Source: Polaribacter pectinis (GTDB lineage: Bacteria; Bacteroidota; Bacteroidia; Flavobacteriales; Flavobacteriaceae). Taken from it: DNA of 64,000 bases. Position 1 is the first letter of the stretch. Every line of letters begins with the position of its first letter. The position numbers and the translations under genes were made by a program. The stretch spans positions 1,643,501 through 1,707,500 of the forward strand of contig NZ_CP060695.1 in the NCBI RefSeq assembly GCF_014352875.1. The letters are read 5' to 3'. The notes beneath the pieces were generated by a model. That model was not told the DNA's origin, did no database searches, and worked only from the letters and a program-made list of their open reading frames with translations. Shown one piece after another: positions 9,161-16,023 of the stretch.

Positions 9161-9508
9161 TTAATTATCTAAAGCACCTTCATTTACCCAATCTACAATG
9201 GTTTTAATTTGAGCATCACTTAAAGTACTTCCTTGAGGCATTTCTCTATTATCTACACGAATTTTAACTCTTTCCGCTTTTGCTTTAACCTCATCATAAT
9301 TTGTTAGATTCGGAAAAGTACCACCACTTGGCGAATGACAAGAAGTGCACCTAGCATCTATAATTGGTTTTACTGAACTTTTAAAAGATACTTCTACATT
9401 TATATCTGGATCCTCTAATTGTTCTTCAACATTAGAAATACAGGAGATAGAAAACATACCCAATATGAGTAAAAATAATGTTGCTTGAAATTTTACTTTG
9501 TAATTCAT
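9161..9508 (-). CDS. Small c-type cytochrome lipoprotein
   Basis: A 115-residue protein with a lipoprotein signal (lipobox ISC, Cys23). It has one haem-binding motif, CTSCH at residues 54-58, and a probable distal ligand Met90 in REMPQG, followed by a final helix (DAQIKTIVDWVNEGA). This is a class-I-like monohaem cytochrome tethered on the periplasmic side, expected to carry electrons. It is the first gene of the minus-strand module with OB-fold, YceI and DUF5777. The mirrored copy at 10.9-12.8 kb has no cytochrome gene, which is a notable asymmetry. Confidence 0.9.
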   Translation of the reverse strand: MNYKVKFQATLFLLILGMFSISCISNVEEQLEDPDINVEVSFKSSVKPIIDARCTSCHSPSGGTFPNLTNYDEVKAKAERVKIRVDNREMPQGSTLSDAQIKTIVDWVNEGALDN

Positions 9509-9594
9509 TGTTTATTATTTAAGGTTAACACAGCAAATTAACTATTATTAAATAAAACCACTACTAATATGTTATATGAAAGGGAAATAAAATT

Positions 9595-9622
9595 GGTTAA
9601 AAAGGAAAAAAAAGAGTTAAAA
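9595..9622 (-). promoter_or_regulatory. Candidate regulator site upstream of the cytochrome gene
   Basis: Read on the minus strand, this region has two TTTTAAC-like direct repeats about 20 bases apart, joined by a pyrimidine run ending in TCC. A similar arrangement occurs in front of the mirrored operon (10806-10835). LytTR regulators bind paired direct repeats about two helical turns apart, so this is a candidate operator. The AT-rich background makes chance similarity possible. Confidence 0.3.
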
Positions 9623-9647
9623 TGTGCTTTTTAAAAAACAAAAAACA

Positions 9648-10745
9648 TTAAATATTTAGCCATTGTTTAAATTCAGCTGCTTTATTTTTACTTATAATTA
9701 TTTCTTCGGAAGTTTTAGATTGCAACAATATTTTAAGTTGACTTTTTCCATATTTTATAATTTTATCTATAGCAGCAATACTAATTATAAATTGTCTGTT
9801 GGCTCTAAAAAATAAAGTTGTGTCTAGGTTTGTATACATATCATCTAAACTAGCATTGGTAGTAGATTTTTTTCCATCGAAACAAACAACGTAGGTAATT
9901 GTATTTTCGGTATAAACATATGCAATGTCTTTAATTGGTATTGGTACCAACTCATTTCTTATATATGTTAGAATTCTTTTTTTGCTTTTTTCTAAAGTTT
10001 CTTCTACAATTGCATCATTAGAAACTTCTACCACCTTTTCTCTGTAAGAAACTAAGTCTGTATTTAATTTAGATAAGTTAACCACTTCAGTTGTTAAAGT
10101 TGAATTCTTTAATTCTAATTGTTTTTCATAAGCGCTTCCAATAACTCTTACAGCTAAAAATGATAATAAAATTACTACAACTCCCATAATAGAAAAGATT
10201 AAATAGAAGTTTGTTTTTAAAGTATCCATTTGTGCAGTAATACTTTTAATATTTGCATTGGCAGCAACAATTAAGTCTGACTTTTTTATAGGTGATATAT
10301 GTATAATTTCTGATACCATTTTTGCTCCAGAAATACTTTTTCTATTTACTAATAAATCATATAAATCATCAGAATTATTATTCTCTTTTAATGATGATAA
10401 TAAAGTTTGATTAGAGTTTACAGGTTGACCAACTTTGGTAATATCTGGGTGACAAACCTCTTTCCCGCTCCAGTTAAAAACACTAATAAACCAACTATCT
10501 GTATTAGAATTTTTTATTATTTTTTGAATATTAACAACAACTTCTTCTTTAGAAACACCAGAAAATAATTGAAAATCAATTAAGCTAGCAATCTCGTTTG
10601 CTTCTCTTTTACTAGATTCTACTTGAACTTCTATTAACTGATTGGCACTTACTTTTATAAAATATTGTGTAGCAATTGAAGCAATTAAAAGAAAAATAAT
10701 TGCAATAGATAAAAATGTTAAAAAATAAAGTTTGTCCTTTTTCAT
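9648..10745 (-). CDS. Membrane-bound LytTR transcriptional regulator with extracytoplasmic sensor domain
   Basis: A 365-residue regulator. The ATG at 10745 is preferred over the GTG at 10775 because MKKDKLYFLTFLSIAIIFLL gives a normal first membrane segment. Order: TM1 (about 5-30), a periplasmic domain of about 150 residues resembling Cache-type sensors (NTDSWFISVFNWSGKEVCHPD), TM2 (about 180-205), a coiled-coil linker, then a LytTR DNA-binding domain over the last 100 residues (IAYVYTENTITYVV, FFRANRQFIISIAAIDKI). It is thus a one-component transmembrane regulator without a kinase. It lies exactly between the two copies of the OB-fold/YceI/DUF5777 module, 139 bases upstream of the cytochrome gene and divergent from the other copy. 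It is the obvious regulator of both (inferred). Confidence 0.88.
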   Translation of the reverse strand: MKKDKLYFLTFLSIAIIFLLIASIATQYFIKVSANQLIEVQVESSKREANEIASLIDFQLFSGVSKEEVVVNIQKIIKNSNTDSWFISVFNWSGKEVCHPDITKVGQPVNSNQTLLSSLKENNNSDDLYDLLVNRKSISGAKMVSEIIHISPIKKSDLIVAANANIKSITAQMDTLKTNFYLIFSIMGVVVILLSFLAVRVIGSAYEKQLELKNSTLTTEVVNLSKLNTDLVSYREKVVEVSNDAIVEETLEKSKKRILTYIRNELVPIPIKDIAYVYTENTITYVVCFDGKKSTTNASLDDMYTNLDTTLFFRANRQFIISIAAIDKIIKYGKSQLKILLQSKTSEEIIISKNKAAEFKQWLNI

Positions 10746-10805
10746 TTGTGTTGTTAGAGAGTTGAAATATAACACTATTCTTTATTTTTTCCCATTTGAA
10801 AATTC

Positions 10806-10835
10806 CTCTTTAAAGTCTATTTTTCCTTTTAACGG
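10806..10835 (+). promoter_or_regulatory. Candidate regulator site upstream of module copy B
   Basis: The region carries CTTTAAAG, then a pyrimidine run with TTTTCCTTTTAAC. The core TCCTTTT(T)AAC is shared with the site upstream of the cytochrome gene (9595-9622, minus strand) at a similar spacing to a second TTTAA-type half site. It lies about 65 bases before the OB-fold start and on the flank of the LytTR gene. Weak evidence, since the region is AT-rich. Confidence 0.3.
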
Positions 10836-10867
10836 ATATTTATAGCAAAAAAAATGCTTAAATTCAG

Positions 10868-10875
10868 TTTCTTTG
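10868..10875 (+). promoter_or_regulatory. Possible -7 box (TTTCTTTG) of module copy B
   Basis: One mismatch from TAnnTTTG, 24 bases before the ATG at 10900. The TTG that would start a longer frame at 10873 is part of this box, which supports the ATG at 10900 as the true start. Confidence 0.35.
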
Positions 10876-10899
10876 AGAAGAGAAATTATTTCTTATTTT

Positions 10900-11331
10900 A
10901 TGAAGAAAAAAAACACTCCTTTTTACATTCTTATCTTCCTACTACTTATTGTTAATGGATATTATTATGTAATGCCAATTTTTAAAAATTCTAACTCAAA
11001 TTTAGAAAAGGTGGCATATGATATTGCTATAAATTCTGATGATTTGGTAAATTCTTACCTTTCTAATGAAGAAAAATCTAACCAACTCTATGCAGGTAAA
11101 GTTATTGAGGTTTTTGGGTTTGTAAAAGAAGTTACTTTTTTAAACAATAGAAATACCGTAATTTTGTTCTCTAAAAATAATACTTCTGGTGTTATTTGCG
11201 ATGTAAACATAAGTCAAATAGATAAAGTAAAAAATCTACAGAAGCATCAAAAAATAAAAGTAAAGGGTATTTGTAAGGGATTCTTAAAAGATGTTGTACT
11301 TTTAAATTGTTACATAGAAATTTATGAATAA
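10900..11331 (+). CDS. Membrane-anchored OB-fold (tRNA_anti-like) protein, copy B
   Basis: A 143-residue protein starting MKKKNTPFYILIFLLLIV, a single membrane anchor. The soluble part has the OB-fold pattern (YAGKVIEVFGFVKEV, NTVILFSKN, VICDVN, HQKIKVKGICKGFL, VVLLNCYIEI). It is the paralogue of the protein at 8732-9148; the two share the domain order and the closing KGIC-G-L-DV-L—C segment. Its end overlaps the YceI start by 8 bases, so translation is probably coupled. It is the first gene of the plus-strand module and divergent from the LytTR regulator. Confidence 0.8.
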   Translation: MKKKNTPFYILIFLLLIVNGYYYVMPIFKNSNSNLEKVAYDIAINSDDLVNSYLSNEEKSNQLYAGKVIEVFGFVKEVTFLNNRNTVILFSKNNTSGVICDVNISQIDKVKNLQKHQKIKVKGICKGFLKDVVLLNCYIEIYE

Positions 11332-11869
11332 GATTTTGTCTTTATTATTATTAATTACTTTTTTAACTAATTTTAATGTTAAGGAAAATCAGTTTATTGC
11401 ACGTCAAGGTCAAATTTCTTTTTTCTCTTACACTTCTGTAGAAAATATAGAAGCAAAAAACAATCAAGTTTTAAGTATTTTAGATGTTGATAAACAAGAA
11501 ATTGCTATTAGCATGTTAATGCGTGCTTTTGTCTTTAAAAAAGATTTAATGTACGAGCATTTTAACGAAAGTTATATTGAATCTGATATTCATCCTAAAG
11601 CAAATTTTATAGGTAAAATAATAGATTTTAATGCTTCAGAAAAAACTCAAACTAAAATTGTTAGAGGTAAACTTACAATTCATGGAATTACAAAAGAAAT
11701 AGATATAAAAACAACCATAGAAAATAGTAATGGAACGTATGCTTTATCTGGAGATTTTAATCTTTTAGTAAAAGATTTCGATATTAAAATTCCACCTATT
11801 CTTTCAAGTAATATCGCCAAAAGCATTTCTGTTAATTTTAGTTTTCAATACCAGTCTTATGAAGAATAA
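11324..11869 (+). CDS. YceI family periplasmic lipid-binding protein, copy B
   Basis: A 181-residue YceI protein, the same length as copy A, with signal peptide (MNKILSLLLLITFLTNF). Matching blocks include QISFFSYTSVENIEAKNNQV, MLMRAFVFKKDLMYEHFNE, ESDIHPKANFIGKI and GKLTIHGITKEIDI. It overlaps the upstream OB-fold gene by 8 bases and the downstream DUF5777 gene by 11 bases, tighter than in copy A. It likely binds a hydrophobic isoprenoid ligand in the periplasm (family knowledge); the specific ligand is unknown. Confidence 0.9.
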   Translation: MNKILSLLLLITFLTNFNVKENQFIARQGQISFFSYTSVENIEAKNNQVLSILDVDKQEIAISMLMRAFVFKKDLMYEHFNESYIESDIHPKANFIGKIIDFNASEKTQTKIVRGKLTIHGITKEIDIKTTIENSNGTYALSGDFNLLVKDFDIKIPPILSSNIAKSISVNFSFQYQSYEE

Positions 11870-12761
11870 AAGAACATATCCATTTCTCATTTTGGTCTTT
11901 ACATTATTTATTTCTTCTATAAATGCACAAGATTTATTAGACAAATTAGATAACGAATTTCCAGATAAACCAGTATATGAAATCGCTACTTTTAAAACTA
12001 CCAGAATTGCATTAGGTCATTCTATAGAAACTCGAAAAAAAGGAGCTTTAGAAATTTCTATGTATAATAGATTTTGGGATACACCAACTCCAACTTCACA
12101 AAGTTTTTTAGCAGATGAAGTAAGTATTCGTTATGGATTAAGCTACTCTATTTCAAATAACTTAACATTAGGATTGGGTTACACTGATTTCGATAAAATT
12201 TCTGATGGTTATTTAAAATACAAACTATTTAAACAACAAAAGAATGTTAAAAAAAGACCTGTAAGTGTCACCTTAATTCAAGGTATTTCACATAGAAAGA
12301 TTACTGATGATAATTCAACTATGTACTCAACTTCTTCGAGTAAATATGCCTTTACTAGTCAAGTTTTAATTGCTAGAAAGTTCAATTCGAATTTATCTTT
12401 TCAAATTTCTCCTACTTTTATTCATAGAGCATCAAATTCTATTGATAAGGATATTAACAATCATTTTGCAATTGGTTTTAGCGGAAGACATAAAATCGGT
12501 GGTCATACTTCTATAGTTTCTGAATATTATTATGTGGCTAATCCAACAAAATCAACAGATACCTATAATGCATTTACAGTTGGTATAAATTGGGAGGTTA
12601 GTGATTTAATGTTACAGTTTCACGTTACAAATGCTCGTAATTTTGCCGAAGACACTTTTATAACTCAAACCAGAAATAATTTTAACTTTAAAGATCCAAA
12701 TTTTCATTTTGGTTTTAACGCAACTTTTATTTTACATACAAGTAAGAATAAATTGAAGTAA
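11859..12761 (+). CDS. DUF5777 family beta-barrel protein, copy B
   Basis: A 300-residue exported protein: signal peptide (MKNKRTYPFLILVFTLFISS, cleavage near NAQ), then DLLDKLDNEFP, which mirrors DLLDLLDSETP of copy A. The DUF5777 signature follows (ATFKTTRIALGHSIETRKK) and then barrel strands. The closing strands (FHVTNARNFAEDTFITQTR) also align with copy A (LANSRRMLEKAFITETTG). It is the last gene of the plus-strand module. The divergence between the copies is large enough that this is an old duplication or separate acquisition, not a recent assembly duplicate. Confidence 0.85.
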   Translation: MKNKRTYPFLILVFTLFISSINAQDLLDKLDNEFPDKPVYEIATFKTTRIALGHSIETRKKGALEISMYNRFWDTPTPTSQSFLADEVSIRYGLSYSISNNLTLGLGYTDFDKISDGYLKYKLFKQQKNVKKRPVSVTLIQGISHRKITDDNSTMYSTSSSKYAFTSQVLIARKFNSNLSFQISPTFIHRASNSIDKDINNHFAIGFSGRHKIGGHTSIVSEYYYVANPTKSTDTYNAFTVGINWEVSDLMLQFHVTNARNFAEDTFITQTRNNFNFKDPNFHFGFNATFILHTSKNKLK

Positions 12762-12777
12762 TTTTTTAATTTCTAAA

Positions 12778-13233
12778 TTAATTCTTCACTCTTAAACTCC
12801 AATGAAACTGGAATTTAGAAACCACTACTCCATCTTTATTTTTTCCTTCGGAAGTTAACACTATAACTTGTCCTTCTCCTGTTTTAATAGATTCTTGTAT
12901 TGCTTCTCTTATTTCATTACCACTTTTACAAGTAAATAAAATTCTACCTGTAGCTTTTTTAAAAAATTGTGCTTCTTGATGCGTAACCAACATAGACACA
13001 TTTCGTTTAGATTGTGCAATTGCTTGCATTACCAAAACTCCTGTTGGCATTTCTGCTGCCATTCCTTGTGCAGCCCAAAACATACTATTAAACGGATTTT
13101 GATTCATCCATCTGTGTTTTATAGAAACAACAACTTCTGTATCTGTAATTGTTCTTACTCTTACACCTCCTAAATATGCTAATGGTAGTTTTAAAAAGTT
13201 AAAAAGGTTCACTTTTCTTGGAGTCATTTTCAT
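12778..13233 (-). CDS. DUF4442 domain protein (hotdog-fold, thioesterase-like)
   Basis: A 151-residue cytoplasmic protein. RWMNQNPFNSMFWAAQGMAAEMPTG near residues 40-65 is the DUF4442 signature; this family is predicted to have a thioesterase-like hotdog fold. Strands (VSMLVTHQEAQFFKKATGRILFTC, KFQFHWSLRVK) complete the fold. It converges on the DUF5777 gene with only 16 bases between. No catalytic residue can be assigned. Two in-frame ATGs lie two codons apart at 13233 and 13227; the first is used here. Confidence 0.8.
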   Translation of the reverse strand: MKMTPRKVNLFNFLKLPLAYLGGVRVRTITDTEVVVSIKHRWMNQNPFNSMFWAAQGMAAEMPTGVLVMQAIAQSKRNVSMLVTHQEAQFFKKATGRILFTCKSGNEIREAIQESIKTGEGQVIVLTSEGKNKDGVVVSKFQFHWSLRVKN

Positions 13234-13405
13234 TTTACAGCTACTTTATAAGGTTGTTGATTTTTATAAATCAAAATTAATTTGCCGACAAGATAGTTAA
13301 AATAAACGAAACAAAACTCAATAAAAACAACAGACACAAGCCTTTTTGATGTCATATTTACTGAATTTTAAAATGTTAAAAAAATGTTAATTACAGTACT
13401 ATGTA

Positions 13406-13437
13406 TTGCATAATACTATCTTTAAGATATATATTTG
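13406..13437 (+). promoter_or_regulatory. Promoter of the DUF4870-PadR-PspC operon
   Basis: TTG at 13406-13408, a 21-base spacer and a perfect -7 box TATATTTG at 13430-13437. This matches the Bacteroidota housekeeping promoter (TTG, 17-23 nt, TAnnTTTG). It lies 31 bases before the ATG at 13469, so the TTG is a promoter element and not a start codon. Confidence 0.75.
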
Positions 13438-13468
13438 CATAAGAAAGTATTATATAGTTTATAAAAAG

Positions 13469-13903
13469 ATGAAAAATAACAAAGAAAACACCAACGCATT
13501 TTTAATTCATATTTCAGCATTTGCTGGTTTTATATTTCCTTTTGGTAATATAATTACACCATTAATAGCTTGGCAAACATTAAAGGACAGAAGTGCTTTT
13601 TTAGATGAACAAGGTAAAGAAGCAGTAAACTTTAATATTAGTTATTCACTATATGTGTTTATACTAACCATTTTTGTAGGTTCTTTCTTTATCGGAAACT
13701 TCTTTAGAGGTTTTAATAATTTCAACGACTTTAACCATTTTAATATAGACTTTAATACAGACAACTTTTTTGGTTTTCTAGGTTTAGGCTCACTTGCAGG
13801 TTTGGTCTATTTAATAGGAATGGCTTTAGTAATAATTGCCGCTTTAAAAGCAAAAGAAGGAGAAAATTATAAATATCCTTTTACAATAAAATTTATAAAA
13901 TAA
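13469..13903 (+). CDS. DUF4870 domain membrane protein
   Basis: A 144-residue membrane protein. The start is set at 13469 because the longer frame from the TTG at 13406 would overlap the -33 promoter element. HISAFAGFIFPFGNIITPLIAW and FLDEQGKEAVNFNISYSLY are the DUF4870 hallmarks, with about three membrane segments and a Phe/Asn-rich loop (FRGFNNFNDFNHFNIDF) near residues 85-105. It is the first gene of an operon with a PadR regulator and PspC protein, an association common in Flavobacteriaceae and suggestive of an envelope-stress role (inferred). Confidence 0.88.
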   Translation: MKNNKENTNAFLIHISAFAGFIFPFGNIITPLIAWQTLKDRSAFLDEQGKEAVNFNISYSLYVFILTIFVGSFFIGNFFRGFNNFNDFNHFNIDFNTDNFFGFLGLGSLAGLVYLIGMALVIIAALKAKEGENYKYPFTIKFIK

Positions 13904-13908
13904 CATAC

Positions 13909-14253
13909 ATGAAAATAGAAAACACAAAAGCACAAATGCGAAAAGGTGTTTTAGAATACTGTATTTTATCCATCTTAAAACATGGAGACGCATACACTTC
14001 TGAAATTCTTTCCACGCTAAAAAGTGCAGAAATGATTGTGGTTGAGGGAACCATATATCCGTTATTAACTCGCCTAAAAAACGCAGGTTTATTAACGTAC
14101 AGATGGGAAGAATCTACCTCTGGACCACCAAGAAAATATTACGTTTTAACAGAAAACGGCGGCATGTTTTTAAAAGAATTAGATAAAACATGGGGTAATT
14201 TAATAAAATCAGTAAACCAAGTAATTAGCAAAAAACCAACTACAGATGAATAA
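13909..14253 (+). CDS. PadR family transcriptional regulator
   Basis: A 114-residue winged-helix protein with the PadR layout: MRKGVLEYCILSILKHGDAY, SEILSTLKSAEMIVVEGTIY, PLLTRLKNAGLL and the SGPPRKYYVLTENG wing. It is the short PadR type without a long C-terminal dimerisation domain. It starts 5 bases after DUF4870 and overlaps PspC by 8 bases (13909-14253 against 14246), so it is co-translated with the genes it most likely controls. The effector is unknown. Confidence 0.92.
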   Translation: MKIENTKAQMRKGVLEYCILSILKHGDAYTSEILSTLKSAEMIVVEGTIYPLLTRLKNAGLLTYRWEESTSGPPRKYYVLTENGGMFLKELDKTWGNLIKSVNQVISKKPTTDE

Positions 14254-14962
14254 GACAATAAATATAAATTTAGGCGGATTTTTCTTCCACATAGACGAAG
14301 TCGCCTACCAGAAACTGAATAGATATTTAGCTTCGATTTCTAAATCGTTAAGCGATGATCCTCAAGGAAAAAATGAAATTATTGCAGATATAGAAGCTAG
14401 AATTAGCGAACTTTTATCAGAAAAAATTACAGATGCAAGACAAGTTGTAAATGAAGGTGATATCGATGATATTATTGTAATTATGGGACAACCAGAAGAT
14501 TATGCAGAAGCTGAAGAATCTTACAACGATGCAAGTTATTCTTATAAAAGAAACAGCGCTTCAGGAAAAAAATTATTTAGAGATGGTGATGATAAATTTT
14601 TAGGTGGGGTTGCCTCTGGAATTGCACATTATTTCGATGTTGATGCCATTTGGATTCGTCTTGGATTATTAGCCTTATTCTTTGGAGCAGGTTTTGGGTT
14701 CTTAATCTACATAATTCTTTGGATTTTGTTACCAGAAGCAAAAACTACTGCAGAAAAATTGCAGATGGAAGGAGAACCTGTAAATATTGATAATATTGAG
14801 AAAAAAATTCGTGAAGAGTTTGGTAATGTTTCTGATAGCGTTAGAAATGTTGCAAACCAAGCATCAGAAAAAATAAAAGATGGTGCCAACGAATTTTCAG
14901 AAAAAATGAGCAAACTTTTTCAGCAAAGACAAAGAAAAATAATGGCTTACAAGATTTTCTAA
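14246..14962 (+). CDS. PspC domain protein, N-terminal part of a frameshifted gene
   Basis: A 238-residue frame. Residues 1-100 form the N-terminal flavobacterial region (GGFFFHIDEVAYQKLNRYL, DIEARISELL, IDDIIVIMGQPEDYAEAEE). Then comes a PspC domain (FRDGDDKFLGGVASGIAHYF, then a membrane segment ending in YIILWILLPE) and an amphipathic helix. The frame ends soon after QQRQRK with MAYKIF. The next frame (-1) continues as NNGLQDFLNTLGKIILVFFK, directly into the frame at 14968. Related PspC proteins in this family are single chains of about 550-580 residues; joining the two frames gives about 557. So this is one gene broken by loss of one A in the run near 14935-14939, or read by a -1 shift. 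Confidence 0.85.
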   Translation: MNKTININLGGFFFHIDEVAYQKLNRYLASISKSLSDDPQGKNEIIADIEARISELLSEKITDARQVVNEGDIDDIIVIMGQPEDYAEAEESYNDASYSYKRNSASGKKLFRDGDDKFLGGVASGIAHYFDVDAIWIRLGLLALFFGAGFGFLIYIILWILLPEAKTTAEKLQMEGEPVNIDNIEKKIREEFGNVSDSVRNVANQASEKIKDGANEFSEKMSKLFQQRQRKIMAYKIF

Positions 14963-14967
14963 ATACG

Positions 14968-15918
14968 TTGGGTAAAATTATTCTTGTCTTTTTTAAAGTG
15001 ATAGGAAAGTTTATCGGAGCAATTTTAGTTTTTGTTGCAGCAGCTGTTATTTTATCTCTAATTATTGGAGGGTTTTCTGTGGGAAGTTTAGAATGGTTAA
15101 ATGTAGATGGAGAGTTTTTACAATATCCACCATTTTTCTATGATGCTATTTTACCAAAATGGCTATTAACACTTTGTCTATTTTTATTAGTTGGTATTCC
15201 GTTTTTAATCTTATTTATTTTAGGCTTAAGAATACTTTCTAGCAGTGTAAAAAAATTAAGCAAAGCTTCATCTTTAACTTTATTAGGAATTTGGATTGTT
15301 GCACTTTTAGCCATCATTTTTACAGGATTAGATTTTGGAACATCTCATGCTAATTACGGGCAAACTGTAGATAAAAGCATCATTAACATAGCTCAAAAAG
15401 ATACTATTTCTTTAAAAATGATAAATGATGATGACATTTATTATCAACATAATTTAAGAAGAAGTTCTCGTAAATATGAAGTTGAAATAGATGGTAAATC
15501 TATGGTCTACACTGCCAATGTTAAAGTAGATGTAAAAAAGAGCAAGTCTAATGAAACCTATTTAATTCTTCAAAAAGAATCTAAAGGAAAAACTAGAAGT
15601 AGTGCAAATAGAAATGCTAAAAAAATTAAATACGGTTACGAAATTGAAAATAATACAATTGTTTTAGATGCCTATTTTTTATCAGACTTTAAAAATCTTT
15701 GGAAAGATGAAGAGATAAACATCACTTTATACGTTCCAGAAAGTACTACTGTTTATTTTGATAGTTCTGTAAAACATTTTTTAGATGATGTTAAAAATGA
15801 AGAAAGTATCCATGATACAGAAATGGTGAATCATCATTTTATAATGACAGACAAAACATTAAAATGTACAGATTGTAATAATGAAGATGATGACATTTTT
15901 GAAGAAGAAACTATTTAA
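14968..15918 (+). CDS. PspC-associated membrane protein, C-terminal part of the frameshifted gene
   Basis: This frame begins with a TTG that is unlikely to be a real start; its frame is open back to about 14920 and joins the PspC part. Content: membrane segments at IILVFFKVIGKFIGAILVFV, ILPKWLLTLCLFLLVGIPFL and LLGIWIVALLAIIFT, then a soluble region of about 190 residues rich in beta strands (YEVEIDGKSMVYTANVKVDV, VLDAYFLSDFKN, INITLYVPESTTVYFD) that resembles an adhesin-like or DUF2807-like fold. It ends with an acidic tail and a CTDC pair. Whether it is expressed depends on the frameshift being an error, a mutation or recoding. Confidence 0.75.
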   Translation: MGKIILVFFKVIGKFIGAILVFVAAAVILSLIIGGFSVGSLEWLNVDGEFLQYPPFFYDAILPKWLLTLCLFLLVGIPFLILFILGLRILSSSVKKLSKASSLTLLGIWIVALLAIIFTGLDFGTSHANYGQTVDKSIINIAQKDTISLKMINDDDIYYQHNLRRSSRKYEVEIDGKSMVYTANVKVDVKKSKSNETYLILQKESKGKTRSSANRNAKKIKYGYEIENNTIVLDAYFLSDFKNLWKDEEINITLYVPESTTVYFDSSVKHFLDDVKNEESIHDTEMVNHHFIMTDKTLKCTDCNNEDDDIFEEETI

Positions 15919-15949
15919 GAACAATTCAACCATAAAAAACAACAATTGA

Positions 15950-15977
15950 GTAACCAACCTTTGATTTTTTGCGTCTA
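15950..15977 (+). promoter_or_regulatory. ECF-sigma-type promoter of the DUF2807 lipoprotein
   Basis: GTAACC at 15950-15955, a 16-base spacer and CGTCTA at 15972-15977. This is the classic two-box pattern of extracytoplasmic-function sigma factors (AAC in the -35, CGTC in the -10) and differs from the TAnnTTTG housekeeping promoter. It lies 46 bases before the ATG at 16024. Confidence 0.6.
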
Positions 15978-16023
15978 TTAAGAGAAATTTGTAACGTAAT
16001 TAATCTAAACCAAACTTAAACTC

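Noticed and set aside
10873..10899. TTG at 10873 as the start of OB-fold copy B
   Set aside because: The TTG is inside a possible -7 promoter box, and the ATG at 10900 starts with a normal anchor.
13406..13468. TTG at 13406 as the start of the DUF4870 protein
   Set aside because: The TTG is the -33 element of a good promoter with TATATTTG 21 bases later, and the ATG at 13469 gives the normal family N terminus.
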